Of a stretch of DNA of 64,000 nucleotides, positions 17,159 through 25,788 are shown in pieces. The first letter of the stretch is position 1. Every line of letters begins with the position of its first letter. Source of the DNA: Actinomadura sp. NBRC 104425 (lineage in GTDB: Bacteria > Actinomycetota > Actinomycetes > Streptosporangiales > Streptosporangiaceae); the NCBI RefSeq assembly GCF_030269545.1, contig NZ_BSTN01000027.1, positions 18,523 to 82,522 of the forward strand, in the 5' to 3' direction. The notes beneath the pieces were generated by a model, which made no database searches, had not been told where the DNA came from, and saw only the letters and a program-made list of their open reading frames with translations. Position numbers and translations under genes: made by a program.

Positions 17159-19056
17159 GGCGTCTCCTCCGGTGGCGCTGTCAGGTAGTGCCGCTGGGCC
17201 TGCTTGGCGGCGGCGTAGGTCTCGTAGGCCGTGCGGGTGCTGTCCAGCTCGGACACCTGGCTGACCGGCACGTCCCACCAGCCGGTGCCCGGCGGGTTCG
17301 GGCCGAGCGGGTCGGTCTCCACGTGCACCACGGTGGTGCGGTCGGCGGCCTTGGCCTTGGTGATCGCGGCGCGGAACTCCTCGACGCCGTTGGCGCGGAT
17401 GACGTCGGCGCCCAGGCTTGCGGCGTTGGCCGCAAGGTCCACGGGCAGCACGCCGCCGTCGAGCAGGCCGCTGTCCGGGTCGCGGTAGCGGTACTGCGTG
17501 CCGAAGCGCTGGGATCCCAGGGACTCCGACAGCGACCCGATCGAGGCGAACCCGTGGTTCTGCACCACGATGACGATCACCTTGACGCCCTCGGAGACCA
17601 TGGTGACGATCTCCTGCGCCATCATCAGGTAGGACCCGTCGCCGACCAGCACGAACACCTCGCGGCTCGGGTCGGCCATCTTGGCGCCCAGGCCCGCGGC
17701 GACCTCGTAGCCCATGCAGGAGTAGGCGTACTCGACGTGGTAGGCCTTGGGGTCGCGGGCCCGCCACAGCATCTGCAGGTCGCCGGGCATGCTCCCGGCC
17801 GCGTTGATCACCACGTCCCGGTCGTCGGCCAGCTCGTTGAGCGCGCCGAGGATCTCGGTCTGCGCGGGGAGCGGGCCGTGGCCCCGGTGGTAGCACTCGT
17901 CGGTCGTGCGCCGCCAGTCCTCGGCCAGGCGCCGGGCGCGCTCGGTGTGCGCGGGGTCGGTGCGCCAGCCGGACAGCTCGGCGGCCAGCGCCTCCAGGCC
18001 GCGGCGGGCGTCGGCGACCAGCGGCAGCGCCGAATGCTTCACCGCGTCCAGCCGCGCCACGTTGAGGTTGACGAACGTGACGTCCGGGTTGGCGAACACC
18101 GTGTGGCTGGCGGTGGTGAAGTCGCTGTAGCGGGTGCCGATGCCGAGCACCACGTCCGCCTCGGCCGCCAGCGCGTTGGCCGCGGCGGTCCCGGTCGCGC
18201 CGATGCCGCCGACCGCGCAGGGGTGGTCCCAGGGGACGGCGCCCTTGCCGGCGTGGGTGTCGGCGACCGGGATCCCCGTCGCCTCGGTGAAGCGGCGCAG
18301 CTCCTCGGCCGCCTCGGAGTACACCACCCCGCCGCCCGCCACGATCAGCGGCCGCCGCGCGGAGCGCAGCAGCGCGGCCGCCCGCCGGACCGTCTCGGGC
18401 TCGGGCGCCGGGCGGGGCACCTCCCACACCCGGCGGCGGAAGAAGTCGACCGGCCAGTCGTGGGCCTCGGCCTGCACGTCCTGCGGCAGGCACAGCGTGA
18501 CCGCGCCGGTCTCCGCCGGGTCGGTCAGCACCCGCATGGCCGCCAGCGCGGCCGGGATGAGCTGCTCGGGACGGCTGATCCGGTCGAAGTACTTCGACAC
18601 CGGGCGGAACGCGTCGTTCACCGACACGTCCCCGGCCCGGGCGTCCTCCAGCTGCTGCAGCACCGGATCCGGGGCGCGGGTGGCGAACATGTCGCTGGGC
18701 AGCAGCAGCACCGGCAGCCGGTTGGTGGTCGCCAGCGCCGCGCCGGTGATCATGTTGGTGGAGCCGGGGCCGGTCGACGCGGTGCACGCGAAGGCGGCCA
18801 TGCGGTTGCGCATTTTGGCGAACGCGCTGGCGGCGTGCACCATGCCCTGCTCGTTGCGCGCCAGGTAGTAGGGAAGGTCGGCGTCCTTGGTGTGCACCGA
18901 CTGCAGCAGCGCCTGGCCGAGCCCCGCCACGTTGCCGTGCCCGAAGATCCCCCACACGCCGGGGATGAGCCGCTGCGTGACGCCGTCGCGCGCGCTCCAC
19001 TGGCCGGCCAGGAAGCGGACGAGCGCCTGCGCGGTGGTCAGCCTGATCGTTTCCAT
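17155..19056 (-). CDS. iolD: 3D-(3,5/4)-trihydroxycyclohexane-1,2-dione acylhydrolase
   Basis: A 633-residue thiamine-diphosphate enzyme, the usual size for IolD. The N-terminal Pyr domain includes GNVAGLGQAL and RNEQGMVHAASAFAKM with the catalytic-type glutamate; the middle domain has VVLGIGTRYSDFTTAS; the C-terminal PP domain has LVGDGSYLMMAQEI followed by QNHGFASIG, the Mg-ThDP motif. It opens the six-membered ring of the inositol-derived dione to give 5-deoxy-glucuronate. It starts four bases after the iolB stop. Confidence 0.93.
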   Translation of the reverse strand: METIRLTTAQALVRFLAGQWSARDGVTQRLIPGVWGIFGHGNVAGLGQALLQSVHTKDADLPYYLARNEQGMVHAASAFAKMRNRMAAFACTASTGPGSTNMITGAALATTNRLPVLLLPSDMFATRAPDPVLQQLEDARAGDVSVNDAFRPVSKYFDRISRPEQLIPAALAAMRVLTDPAETGAVTLCLPQDVQAEAHDWPVDFFRRRVWEVPRPAPEPETVRRAAALLRSARRPLIVAGGGVVYSEAAEELRRFTEATGIPVADTHAGKGAVPWDHPCAVGGIGATGTAAANALAAEADVVLGIGTRYSDFTTASHTVFANPDVTFVNLNVARLDAVKHSALPLVADARRGLEALAAELSGWRTDPAHTERARRLAEDWRRTTDECYHRGHGPLPAQTEILGALNELADDRDVVINAAGSMPGDLQMLWRARDPKAYHVEYAYSCMGYEVAAGLGAKMADPSREVFVLVGDGSYLMMAQEIVTMVSEGVKVIVIVVQNHGFASIGSLSESLGSQRFGTQYRYRDPDSGLLDGGVLPVDLAANAASLGADVIRANGVEEFRAAITKAKAADRTTVVHVETDPLGPNPPGTGWWDVPVSQVSELDSTRTAYETYAAAKQAQRHYLTAPPEETP

Positions 19057-19060
19057 CGGT

Positions 19061-19957
19061 TCAGCCGTCCTTCCGGGTGGGCCCGGCGGCGGAGGTCAGC
19101 GGCACCCGCGGGTCGAGCGCGGCGGGGTCCCACGTGCTCCGCACCCAGGCGTGCGCCGGGTCGTCGCAGATGAGCCAGGCCCGTTCGGGGTCGGGGCCGG
19201 CCATCACGTTGAGGTAGTACAGGTCGTAGCCGGGGGCGGCCATGGAGGGGCCGTGCCAGCCGTGCGGGATCAGCACCACGTCCCCGCTGCGCACTTCCGC
19301 GAGCACGTCGATGGGGCGGTCGGGCGTCCCGTAGACCCGCTGGTAGCCGAAGCCCGGCCCGGCGGGGCCGCCCGCGACCTCGAAGTAGTAGATCTCCTCC
19401 AGGCGGCTCTCGCCCTCGCGTGCCTCGTCGTGCTTGTGCGGCGGGTAGGACGACCAGTTGCCGCCGGGCGTCAGCACCTCGCACACCAGCAGCCGGTCGG
19501 CCGGAAAGGTGTCCGGAAGGCAGTAGTTACTTACCTGGCGGCTGCAGTCGCCCGAGCCGCGCGGCTCGACGGGCACGTCCTCGGCCGCGCCGTAGCGCAC
19601 CGGCAGCCGCCGCTCGCAGCGCGCCGACGGCAGCGCGAACCGGCCGCCGTCCCGGCTGCTGATCACGGCCTCGGCGTCGCGCGGCAGGTAGGCGAAGTCG
19701 GTGACGCGGGTGAAGACGCATCGTCGGCCGACCAGCTCCAGCGACTCGCCGTCGCACTCCACCCGGCAGCCGCCCGACAGCGGCAGCACCAGATGTTCGG
19801 CGTCCCCGGTGGTGATCGTGTGCGAGCCGCCCGGGGGCAGCTCCAGCACGCGCAGCCCGGAGAAGCCCCAGCCCGCCGACTCCGGCGTGATCACCGTCGG
19901 GAACGGCCCGTCGGCGGACCGCCCGGCCTTCACATGCAGCTCGACGTCGGCGCTCAC
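19061..19957 (-). CDS. iolB: 5-deoxy-glucuronate isomerase
   Basis: A 298-residue cupin-type protein of the IolB family, converting 5-deoxy-glucuronate to 2-deoxy-5-keto-gluconate. Family signatures are GGNWSSYPPHKHDE with metal-binding histidines, the glutamates in REGESRLEEIYYFEV, VLIPHGWHGPS and YYLNVMAGPDPERAW at the end. The start codon overlaps the stop of the aldolase gene by four bases. Confidence 0.93.
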   Translation of the reverse strand: MSADVELHVKAGRSADGPFPTVITPESAGWGFSGLRVLELPPGGSHTITTGDAEHLVLPLSGGCRVECDGESLELVGRRCVFTRVTDFAYLPRDAEAVISSRDGGRFALPSARCERRLPVRYGAAEDVPVEPRGSGDCSRQVSNYCLPDTFPADRLLVCEVLTPGGNWSSYPPHKHDEAREGESRLEEIYYFEVAGGPAGPGFGYQRVYGTPDRPIDVLAEVRSGDVVLIPHGWHGPSMAAPGYDLYYLNVMAGPDPERAWLICDDPAHAWVRSTWDPAALDPRVPLTSAAGPTRKDG

Positions 19958-20823
19958 AGCAGGCTCACCGCCCGGTCCACGGCGCCCGCCACGTCGTCGT
20001 CCGCCGGGTACAGCAGCGAGCGGCCCACCACCAGGCCGCGCACGACCGGCAATGCCAGGGCCTCCTTCCAGGACGCGAAGGCGGCGTCGGCGTCCTTGAC
20101 CTCGCCGCCGAGCAGCAGCACCGGCAGCGTCGTGGCGGCCAGCACCCGCTCCATCTCCGGGACGACGGGCAGCTTCAGCCAGGTGCGAGCGGAGGTGGCG
20201 CCCAGCCCGGAGGCGATCGCGATCGACTTGATCACCGCGTCCGGGGTCAGGTCGTTGCGCAGCCGCCCGTCCTGCCAGGCCGACAGGAACGGCTCCACCA
20301 TGGCCACCAGCCCCCGCTCGGTCAGCTCGTTCACCGCGCGCGCCGAGTTCTCCAGGATCGACGGGGTGGCGGGGTCGGCCGGCGCGATCCGGGTGAGCAT
20401 CTTGCCGCCGTCGAAGCCCATCTCGGCGATGGTGGCGGCGTCGTAGCCGGTGAACCGGTCGTCGATCTCGAAGCAGGACCCGGCCAGGCCGCCGCGGTTC
20501 ATGGAGCCGAACACGGCCTTGCCGTCCAGCGCGCCGAGCAGCAGCAGGTCCTCAAGGATGTCGGCGGTGCCCAGCACGCCGGTGACGCCCGGGCGGGCCA
20601 GCGCGACGCACAGCCGCTCCAGCAGCTCGGCCCGGTCGGCCATCGCCATCGGGTTGCCGCCGACCGCCAGGGCGCCGCGCGCCGGATGGTCCGCCGCGAT
20701 GATCATGGCGCGGCCGCCGCCGCCGAGCGGGGCGGCCGCCTTCACCCGGCGCTCGGCCGCCCGCCTGATCGCGCCGGGGTCGTTCGCCCGGGTCTCGATG
20801 ATCTCCCGCAGCCGGTCACGCAT
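19954..20823 (-). CDS. Cgl0158-family aldolase of inositol catabolism
   Basis: A 289-residue aldolase-like TIM barrel of the Cgl0158 family, which in actinobacteria accompanies iol genes and takes the place of the classical IolJ aldolase that splits 2-deoxy-5-keto-gluconate-6-phosphate. Visible segments are AMIIAADHPARGALAVG, GVLGTADILEDLLLLGALDGK, a lysine in GFDGGKMLTRI and WLKLPVVPEMERVL, and LLLGGEVKD. It overlaps iolC by eight bases and iolB by four. The assignment to the aldolase step is by pathway logic. Confidence 0.85.
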   Translation of the reverse strand: MRDRLREIIETRANDPGAIRRAAERRVKAAAPLGGGGRAMIIAADHPARGALAVGGNPMAMADRAELLERLCVALARPGVTGVLGTADILEDLLLLGALDGKAVFGSMNRGGLAGSCFEIDDRFTGYDAATIAEMGFDGGKMLTRIAPADPATPSILENSARAVNELTERGLVAMVEPFLSAWQDGRLRNDLTPDAVIKSIAIASGLGATSARTWLKLPVVPEMERVLAATTLPVLLLGGEVKDADAAFASWKEALALPVVRGLVVGRSLLYPADDDVAGAVDRAVSLL

Positions 20824-21883
20824 GGTTCACCTCGTCGTTCGCCTTTCCGTGCACGTCGCCCGGGCGCGCGTCGGGGCACGCGCCGACTCGCTCGTCTCGC
20901 CGGGCCTCTTGCCAGGCGCCGAGCCGCGCCAGGACCTGTTCCTCGGTCGGCATGGCGGCCGAGCAGGCAAGCTCGCCGGCGACGTGCGCCCCGGCGGCGT
21001 TGGCGAACGAGATCGTCCGCCGCAGGTCCCAGCCCGCCAGCAGGCCGTGGCACAGCGCGCCCCCGAACGCGTCGCCCGCGCCCAGCCCGTTGACCACCTC
21101 CACCGGCACGGGCGGGACCCGCACCGATCCGGCGTCGTCGACCGCCAGCACACCGCGCGGCCCCTGTTTCACCACGGCCAGGGAGACGCCGTGGTCGCGC
21201 AGCGCCGCGGCGGCCCCGTCCGGATCGCGCACGCCCACGGCCGTCGCGCACTCGTCGAGGTTGCCGACGGCGACCGTCACGTGCTCCAGCGCCTTGCGCA
21301 CCCAGGAGCCCGCCTGCTCGCGCGAGTCCCAGAACATCGGCCGGTAGTCCAGGTCGAGCACGGTGATGCCGCGCCGTCCCCGGGCCTCCAGCGCGGCCAG
21401 GGTGGCCGACCGGCTGGGCTCCTCGCACAGGCCGGTCACCGTCACCCAGAAGATCCGGGCCGCCCTGATCGCGTCGAAGTCGAGTTCGTCCGGCGTGATG
21501 TCCAGGTCCGGGGCCTTGGGCGCCCGGTAGAAGTACAGCGGGAAGTCGTCCGGCGGGAAGATCTCGCAGAACGTCAGCGGCGTCGCCAGCCCGGCCGACT
21601 CGCCGACGAACCGGGCGTCGACGCCGTAGCCCGCCAGGGTCTGGCGGACGAAGACGCCGAACGGGTCCGCCCCGGTCTTGGTGATCACGGCCGAACGCCG
21701 GCCGTACCGGGCCGCGGCCACCGCCACGTTGGTCGGGCTGCCGCCCAGGAACCTGCCGAACGCGTCGACGTCCTGGAGCGGCACCCCGGACCGCAGGGGG
21801 TACAGGTCCACGCCGACGCGCCCCATCGTCAGGACGTCGAACGCCCCGGTCTCCTCGGACGGCGGTGGTTCGACCCGGTTCAC
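20816..21883 (-). CDS. iolC: 5-dehydro-2-deoxygluconokinase
   Basis: A 355-residue PfkB/ribokinase-family sugar kinase. It shows TMGRVGVDLYP near the start, GGSPTNVAVAAARYGRRSAVITKTG, and the C-terminal anion-hole motif NGLGAGDAFGGAL with catalytic aspartate. It phosphorylates 2-deoxy-5-keto-gluconate. I place the start at the GTG at 21883, which follows AGGGGAGG; the open frame runs further to 21970 but crosses the operator region. It is the first gene of the inositol operon, facing the LacI gene. Confidence 0.9.
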   Translation of the reverse strand: MNRVEPPPSEETGAFDVLTMGRVGVDLYPLRSGVPLQDVDAFGRFLGGSPTNVAVAAARYGRRSAVITKTGADPFGVFVRQTLAGYGVDARFVGESAGLATPLTFCEIFPPDDFPLYFYRAPKAPDLDITPDELDFDAIRAARIFWVTVTGLCEEPSRSATLAALEARGRRGITVLDLDYRPMFWDSREQAGSWVRKALEHVTVAVGNLDECATAVGVRDPDGAAAALRDHGVSLAVVKQGPRGVLAVDDAGSVRVPPVPVEVVNGLGAGDAFGGALCHGLLAGWDLRRTISFANAAGAHVAGELACSAAMPTEEQVLARLGAWQEARRDERVGACPDARPGDVHGKANDEVNHA

Positions 21884-21932
21884 GTAATGCCTCCCCTGGC
21901 GTTGGCCTGCGGCTGGGAACTGTCGCGATCTA

Positions 21933-21946
21933 CTAGAGCGCTCTAG
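21933..21946. promoter_or_regulatory. Perfect palindrome CTAGAGCGCTCTAG, likely LacI-family operator
   Basis: A 14-base perfect palindrome with the AGCGCT centre typical of LacI-family operators lies in the 147-base gap between the divergent iolC and LacI genes, 50 bases upstream of iolC. It probably binds the adjacent repressor and controls the inositol operon. Confidence 0.75.
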
Positions 21947-22030
21947 GACCGGTACTATGAGCCTGGTCACTCGGTGATGTCAAGAGTCGGAAACATCCAG
22001 TTCGGCGATTCGTAACAGCGGGAGAGAGCA

Positions 22031-23077
22031 GTGCGCGACGCGGAGGGGGCCGAGCCGGACAAGAGCAGAGGCCGGCGCCCCACGATGGAAGACGTCGCCG
22101 CACGGGCCGGGGTGTCGCGGGCGCTGGTGTCGCTGGTGTTCCGCGGCAAGCCCGGCGCCAGCGCGGCGACCCGTGAGCGCGTTCTGCGCGCCGCCGACGA
22201 ACTGGGCTACCGTCCCGACAACGCCGCGCGCCTGCTGGCCAGCGACCGCAGCCGCACCCTCGGCGTCATGCTGACCGTGCACCAGCCGTTCCACGGCGAC
22301 CTGGTCGAGGGCATCTACCCCGAGGCCGAACGGCTCGGCTACGACGTGCTGCTGTCGGCCACCGGGCCGGGGCGCGACGAGCGCAAGGCCGTCGAGGCGC
22401 TGCTCGGCCACCGCTGCGAGGCGTTGATCCTGCTCGGCCCGAGCGCGCCGGCCGAGCACCTCGACGAGCTCGGGCGCCGCACGGTCACCGTGGTCATCGG
22501 CCGCCGGGCGCCCGGCGCCCACGTCGACACCGTGCGCACCGCCGATGCCAAGGGCATCCGGCAGGTCGTCGACTACCTGGTCGAACTCGGGCACCGCGAC
22601 ATCGTCCACATCGACGGCGGCCGGGCCCCCGGCGCCGCCGAACGCCGCCGCGCCTACCGCGCCGCGATGCGCCGCCACGGCCTCGGCGACGCGCTGCGGA
22701 TCATCCCGGGCGACCACACCGACGAGGCCGGGATCGCCGCCGGCAAGACCCTCCTCGCCGAGGGCCGGATGCCCACCGCCGTGCTCGCCGGCAACGACCG
22801 CTGCGCCATGGGCCTGATGCACGCCCTGCGCAGCTCGAACGTCGAGATCCCGCGCGACCTGTCGGTGGTCGGCTACGACGACGTCCACCTGGCGCACCTG
22901 TGGCCGTTCGACCTGACCACCGTCCGGCAGAACGCCGACGGCCTCGCCCAGCACGCGGTCCGCTGCGCCGTCGACCGGCTCGAGGACGGCACCGTCCCGC
23001 CCCGCGAGATCCTCCTCGAACCCAAGCTCGTCGTGCGGGGCACCACCGGCCCGCCGCCGGACGGGCGCCGGGGTTAG
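22031..23077 (+). CDS. LacI-family repressor of the inositol operon
   Basis: A 348-residue LacI/GalR regulator. The N-terminal HTH is TMEDVAARAGVSRALVSLVFRGK with the hinge-helix region GYRPDNAARLLAS; the periplasmic-binding-protein-like effector domain follows (TLGVMLTVHQPFHGDLVEGI, HIDGGRAPGAAERR, VLAGNDRCAMGLM, LSVVGYDDVHLAHLWPFDLTTVRQ). It starts with GTG preceded by GGGAGAGA. Its position divergent to iolC, with a palindrome between, indicates control of inositol catabolism and of itself; the inducer is presumably an inositol-pathway metabolite. Confidence 0.88.
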   Translation: MRDAEGAEPDKSRGRRPTMEDVAARAGVSRALVSLVFRGKPGASAATRERVLRAADELGYRPDNAARLLASDRSRTLGVMLTVHQPFHGDLVEGIYPEAERLGYDVLLSATGPGRDERKAVEALLGHRCEALILLGPSAPAEHLDELGRRTVTVVIGRRAPGAHVDTVRTADAKGIRQVVDYLVELGHRDIVHIDGGRAPGAAERRRAYRAAMRRHGLGDALRIIPGDHTDEAGIAAGKTLLAEGRMPTAVLAGNDRCAMGLMHALRSSNVEIPRDLSVVGYDDVHLAHLWPFDLTTVRQNADGLAQHAVRCAVDRLEDGTVPPREILLEPKLVVRGTTGPPPDGRRG

Positions 23078-23133
23078 CCCCGGGGCGCGGCGGTGGTGCC
23101 GCGGACGACCAGGCGCGAAGGCGGGTGGTTCCG
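23074..23133 (-). pseudogene. Possible remnant of a LacI-family C terminus
   Basis: The minus strand reads RNHPPSRLVVRGTTAAPRG followed by a stop, close to the tail of LacI-family proteins and to the end of the neighbouring repressor (KLVVRGTTGPPPDGRRG). Nothing upstream continues the protein. It could instead be a chance product of a terminator hairpin around 23066-23087, because the two tails face each other as an inverted repeat. Confidence 0.35.
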
Positions 23134-23165
23134 GGTCGGATAAGCCGGGATCGGGCAGGCTCCGG

Positions 23166-23320
23166 TAGGCGGCGATGACGCGTCCGGCGGCCGGCGACCG
23201 GTAGAGGGCGGCGCGCTCGGCCAGCCCGGACGGGATCCGCTCGTCGGGGAGCCCCAGCGCCCGGATGAAGCGCCCGAGGATCTCGGTCGGGCGCACGGGC
23301 CGTATGACCGTCCCGGTCAT
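23166..23320 (-). pseudogene. Remnant of an AfsR/SARP-type NTPase regulator
   Basis: The minus strand encodes TEILGRFIRALGLPDERIP followed by SGLAERAALYRS, which resembles the segment before the Walker B region in AfsR-like NB-ARC regulators (FLRALG, ERAALYRS, LLAGRR). Preceding and following parts are missing: there is no P-loop or Walker B. The open frame beyond is a shadow of the LacI gene. I regard it as a decayed fragment. The rest of 23134-23600 holds no gene I can support. Confidence 0.4.
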
Positions 23321-23604
23321 ACGGCAACGCCGATCTCGTTGACGTGCCCGCGCAGCCGGTCGGCGCCGCGGGAGCTCCCGGTCATCGTGCTGCCTTCTGG
23401 GAGGGGGAAGGAGCTGCATGCCCACGTTCGGAAAACCGGCCTGTCAAGGCGGGGCGCGGTTCCCATGACGGCGTGTCTCAGCACGGCATGGGGGGTTTTC
23501 GAGGGGGCTGACGGCGCGGGCGCGGCCGGTCGCGGTCGCCGCCGTCGTGGATCTCAGCGGCGTCCCACGGGGAGGGCGATCGTGCGGGTGCGGCGGAACC
23601 TGTG

Positions 23605-24795
23605 ATGAAGTGGGAAACCGTGACGAAGACACCGATTCATCCCGAGGCGCTGTTCGCCGTCGATGGCCTGCTGACCGACGAGGAACGCCAGATCAGGGCG
23701 ACCGTGCGGAAGCTGTGCGACAAGGAGCTGCGCCCGCACCTGGCCGACTGGTTCGAGGACGGCCGGATCCCCGCGCGCGAGTTGGCCCTCCGGTTCGGCT
23801 CGCTCGGCGTCCTCGGCATGCACCTGACGGGGTACGGCTGCGCGGGGCTCGGCGCCGTCTCCTACGGGCTGGCCTGCCTGGAGCTGGAGGCCGCCGACTC
23901 GGGCCTGCGCAGCCTGGTGTCGGTGCAGGGCTCGCTGGCCATGTACGCGATCTGGAAGTACGGCACGCAGGAGCAGAAGAACGAATGGCTGCCCGCGATG
24001 GCGGCGGGCGAGCGCATCGGCTGCTTCGGCCTGACCGAGCCCGACTTCGGCTCCGACCCGGCGCGGATGCGCACCCGCGCCCGCCGCGACGGCGCCGACT
24101 GGGTGCTCGACGGCACCAAGATGTGGATCACCAACGGGAGCGTCGCCGACGTCGCCGTGGTGTGGGCGCAGACCGATGAGGGCATCCGCGGCTTCCTCGT
24201 CCCGGCCGGGACGCCGGGGTTCTCCACCCGGGACATCGGGCGCAAGCTGTCCCTGCGCGCCAGCGTCACCAGCGAACTGGTGCTGGACGGGGTGCGGCTG
24301 CCCGAAAGCGCGCTGCTGCCCGGCGCGCGCGGCCTGTCGGGCCCGCTGGGCTGCCTGAACGAGGCCCGCTTCGGCATCGTCTTCGGGGCGATGGGCGCCG
24401 CGCTGGACTGCCTGGAGACCGCGATCGCCTACGCGGCCGACCGGGAGGTGTTCGCCCGCCCGCTGTCGTCCTTCCAGCTCACCCAGCAGAAGCTCGCGGA
24501 CATGGCGCTGGAGCTGGGCAAGGGCCTGCTGCTGGCGATCCATCTCGGCCGGCTCAAGGAGGCGGGCACGCTGACGCCCCAGCAGGTCAGCGTCGGCAAG
24601 CTGAACAACGTCCGCGAGGCTTTGCAGATCGCCCGCACCTGCCGGACCCTGCTCGGCGCAAACGGCGTGACGCTCGAATACCCGGTGATCCGGCACGCGG
24701 CCAACCTGGAGTCGGTGCTGACCTACGAGGGCACGTCCGAGATCCATTCCCTGGTCGTCGGCCGCGCCCTGACCGGCCAGAACGCCTTCGCCTGA
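23605..24795 (+). CDS. Acyl-CoA dehydrogenase, glutaryl-CoA dehydrogenase-like
   Basis: A 396-residue FAD-dependent acyl-CoA dehydrogenase. Typical segments are FGLTEPDFGSDPARM, GTKMWITNGSVADVAVVWAQ, NEARFGIVFGAMGAALDCLE, FQLTQQKLADM and the catalytic glutamate region LTYEGTSEIHSLVVGRALTG. The glutamate position and the NEAR segment fit the glutaryl-CoA dehydrogenase subgroup, which oxidises and decarboxylates glutaryl-CoA to crotonyl-CoA. The start is uncertain among GTG 23602, ATG 23605 and GTG 23620; none has a strong ribosome binding site. It stands alone and ends in a strong terminator. Confidence 0.88.
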   Translation: MKWETVTKTPIHPEALFAVDGLLTDEERQIRATVRKLCDKELRPHLADWFEDGRIPARELALRFGSLGVLGMHLTGYGCAGLGAVSYGLACLELEAADSGLRSLVSVQGSLAMYAIWKYGTQEQKNEWLPAMAAGERIGCFGLTEPDFGSDPARMRTRARRDGADWVLDGTKMWITNGSVADVAVVWAQTDEGIRGFLVPAGTPGFSTRDIGRKLSLRASVTSELVLDGVRLPESALLPGARGLSGPLGCLNEARFGIVFGAMGAALDCLETAIAYAADREVFARPLSSFQLTQQKLADMALELGKGLLLAIHLGRLKEAGTLTPQQVSVGKLNNVREALQIARTCRTLLGANGVTLEYPVIRHAANLESVLTYEGTSEIHSLVVGRALTGQNAFA

Positions 24796-24809
24796 CGGCT
24801 TTCGACGTG

Positions 24810-24843
24810 CGCGAGTCCGGGGACGCCAATCCCCGGACTCGCG
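24810..24843. terminator. Bidirectional terminator with perfect 14-base stem
   Basis: CGCGAGTCCGGGGA (24810-24823) pairs perfectly with 24830-24843 around the loop CGCCAA. It lies between the convergent acyl-CoA dehydrogenase gene and the secreted-protein gene. Confidence 0.85.
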
Positions 24844-24874
24844 AACCGTCAGTTCACCTTGACGTCAGGTCGGA

Positions 24875-25423
24875 TCAGCCGCCGGCCTTCCACCTGTAGG
24901 CGCCGTTCTTGTAGCCGCGGATGATGACGTACGGCTTGTAGGTCTTGCGGTTCCCCGTGTAGTAGAACTTGCCCTGCACGGTGGACGTCGCGTAGCTCCA
25001 GTTCTTGGGGTGGGTCACCGACTTCTTGGCCCAGCCGCGCCACACGTACACCTTCTTGTTGGCGGTGTAGGCGGTGAAGGTCGCCTTGTAGGAGCGGACG
25101 TAGCGGCCGTCCCAGCACCAGTACAGGCGGTTCTTGACGTAGAACAGCCAGTGGGTCTTCTTGGAGTTCTTGTAGCCGCGGGTGCGTTCGTAGTACCCGC
25201 ACCGCTGGGCGGCCTTGATGGCCGCGGTCTCCTTGGCGCTGTACGGCTGCCCGGCGCGCTTGGCCTCGGCCAGGAGCTGCCCCTTGGAGATCGACCCCTG
25301 GGTCGTGGCGGTCACCTCCTTACCGGGGTTGTCCTGAGTGGCGGCCTGTGCGGCCGGACCCACGGCCAGGAGTCCGGCGGTGAGGGCGCCGGAGACGATC
25401 GTCAGCGTGGCAACACGCCGCAT
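24875..25423 (-). CDS. Secreted aromatic- and lysine-rich protein, unknown function
   Basis: A 182-residue exported protein. A classical signal peptide (MRRVATLTIVSGALTAGLLAVGPAAQA, cleavage near AQAATQ) precedes a short linker and a compact domain rich in tyrosine, tryptophan and lysine (YYERTRGYKNSKKTHWLFYVKNRLYWCWDGRYVRSY). Two cysteines (QRCGYY and YWCWDG) could form a disulfide. The start at 25423 follows GGAGGAG; the longer frame to 25438 begins inside that site. No family is recognised; the composition recalls small secreted actinomycete proteins of unknown role. Confidence 0.75.
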   Translation of the reverse strand: MRRVATLTIVSGALTAGLLAVGPAAQAATQDNPGKEVTATTQGSISKGQLLAEAKRAGQPYSAKETAAIKAAQRCGYYERTRGYKNSKKTHWLFYVKNRLYWCWDGRYVRSYKATFTAYTANKKVYVWRGWAKKSVTHPKNWSYATSTVQGKFYYTGNRKTYKPYVIIRGYKNGAYRWKAGG

Positions 25424-25788
25424 GCGTTTCTCCTCCATGCTCGGAGATAGGGGGTTTGAGTGGGCGGTACTACCGTAGAGCGCGCTCGGTACCGCTTCAC
25501 TCGTTTTTCGCCTTCTCTGATGCGCGCGGCGGGCGGCCGGTTGCAGGCTCCGCGGAACTTTTTTCGTCCCAATCCGGACATATCAAACCTTGGAACAAAT
25601 CACGGTCATAGCCCTTGCCAACCAACCCCGCGAACCACATCCGGCGCTCGCCGCGCCCGCGCCTCCCGGGACGCCCCGCACCGCGCCGCAAAGCGCGCGG
25701 ATCTGTCCCAGGGCTCTACGGGACAGATGTCCCTGTCGCCCCGACTAGGCCCCCGCGTACCGTGATTTCGCTCTACGGAGGGAAATCG

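Noticed and set aside
15659..19000. 1113-residue minus-strand open frame
   Set aside because: The first two thirds is a frame-shifted shadow of iolD; the true iolA starts at the GTG at 17158 with a GTGA overlap.
25474..25486. GTAGAGCGCGCTC as a second inositol operator
   Set aside because: Resembles the iol palindrome but is not symmetric about AGCGCT and lies upstream of unrelated secreted-protein genes.
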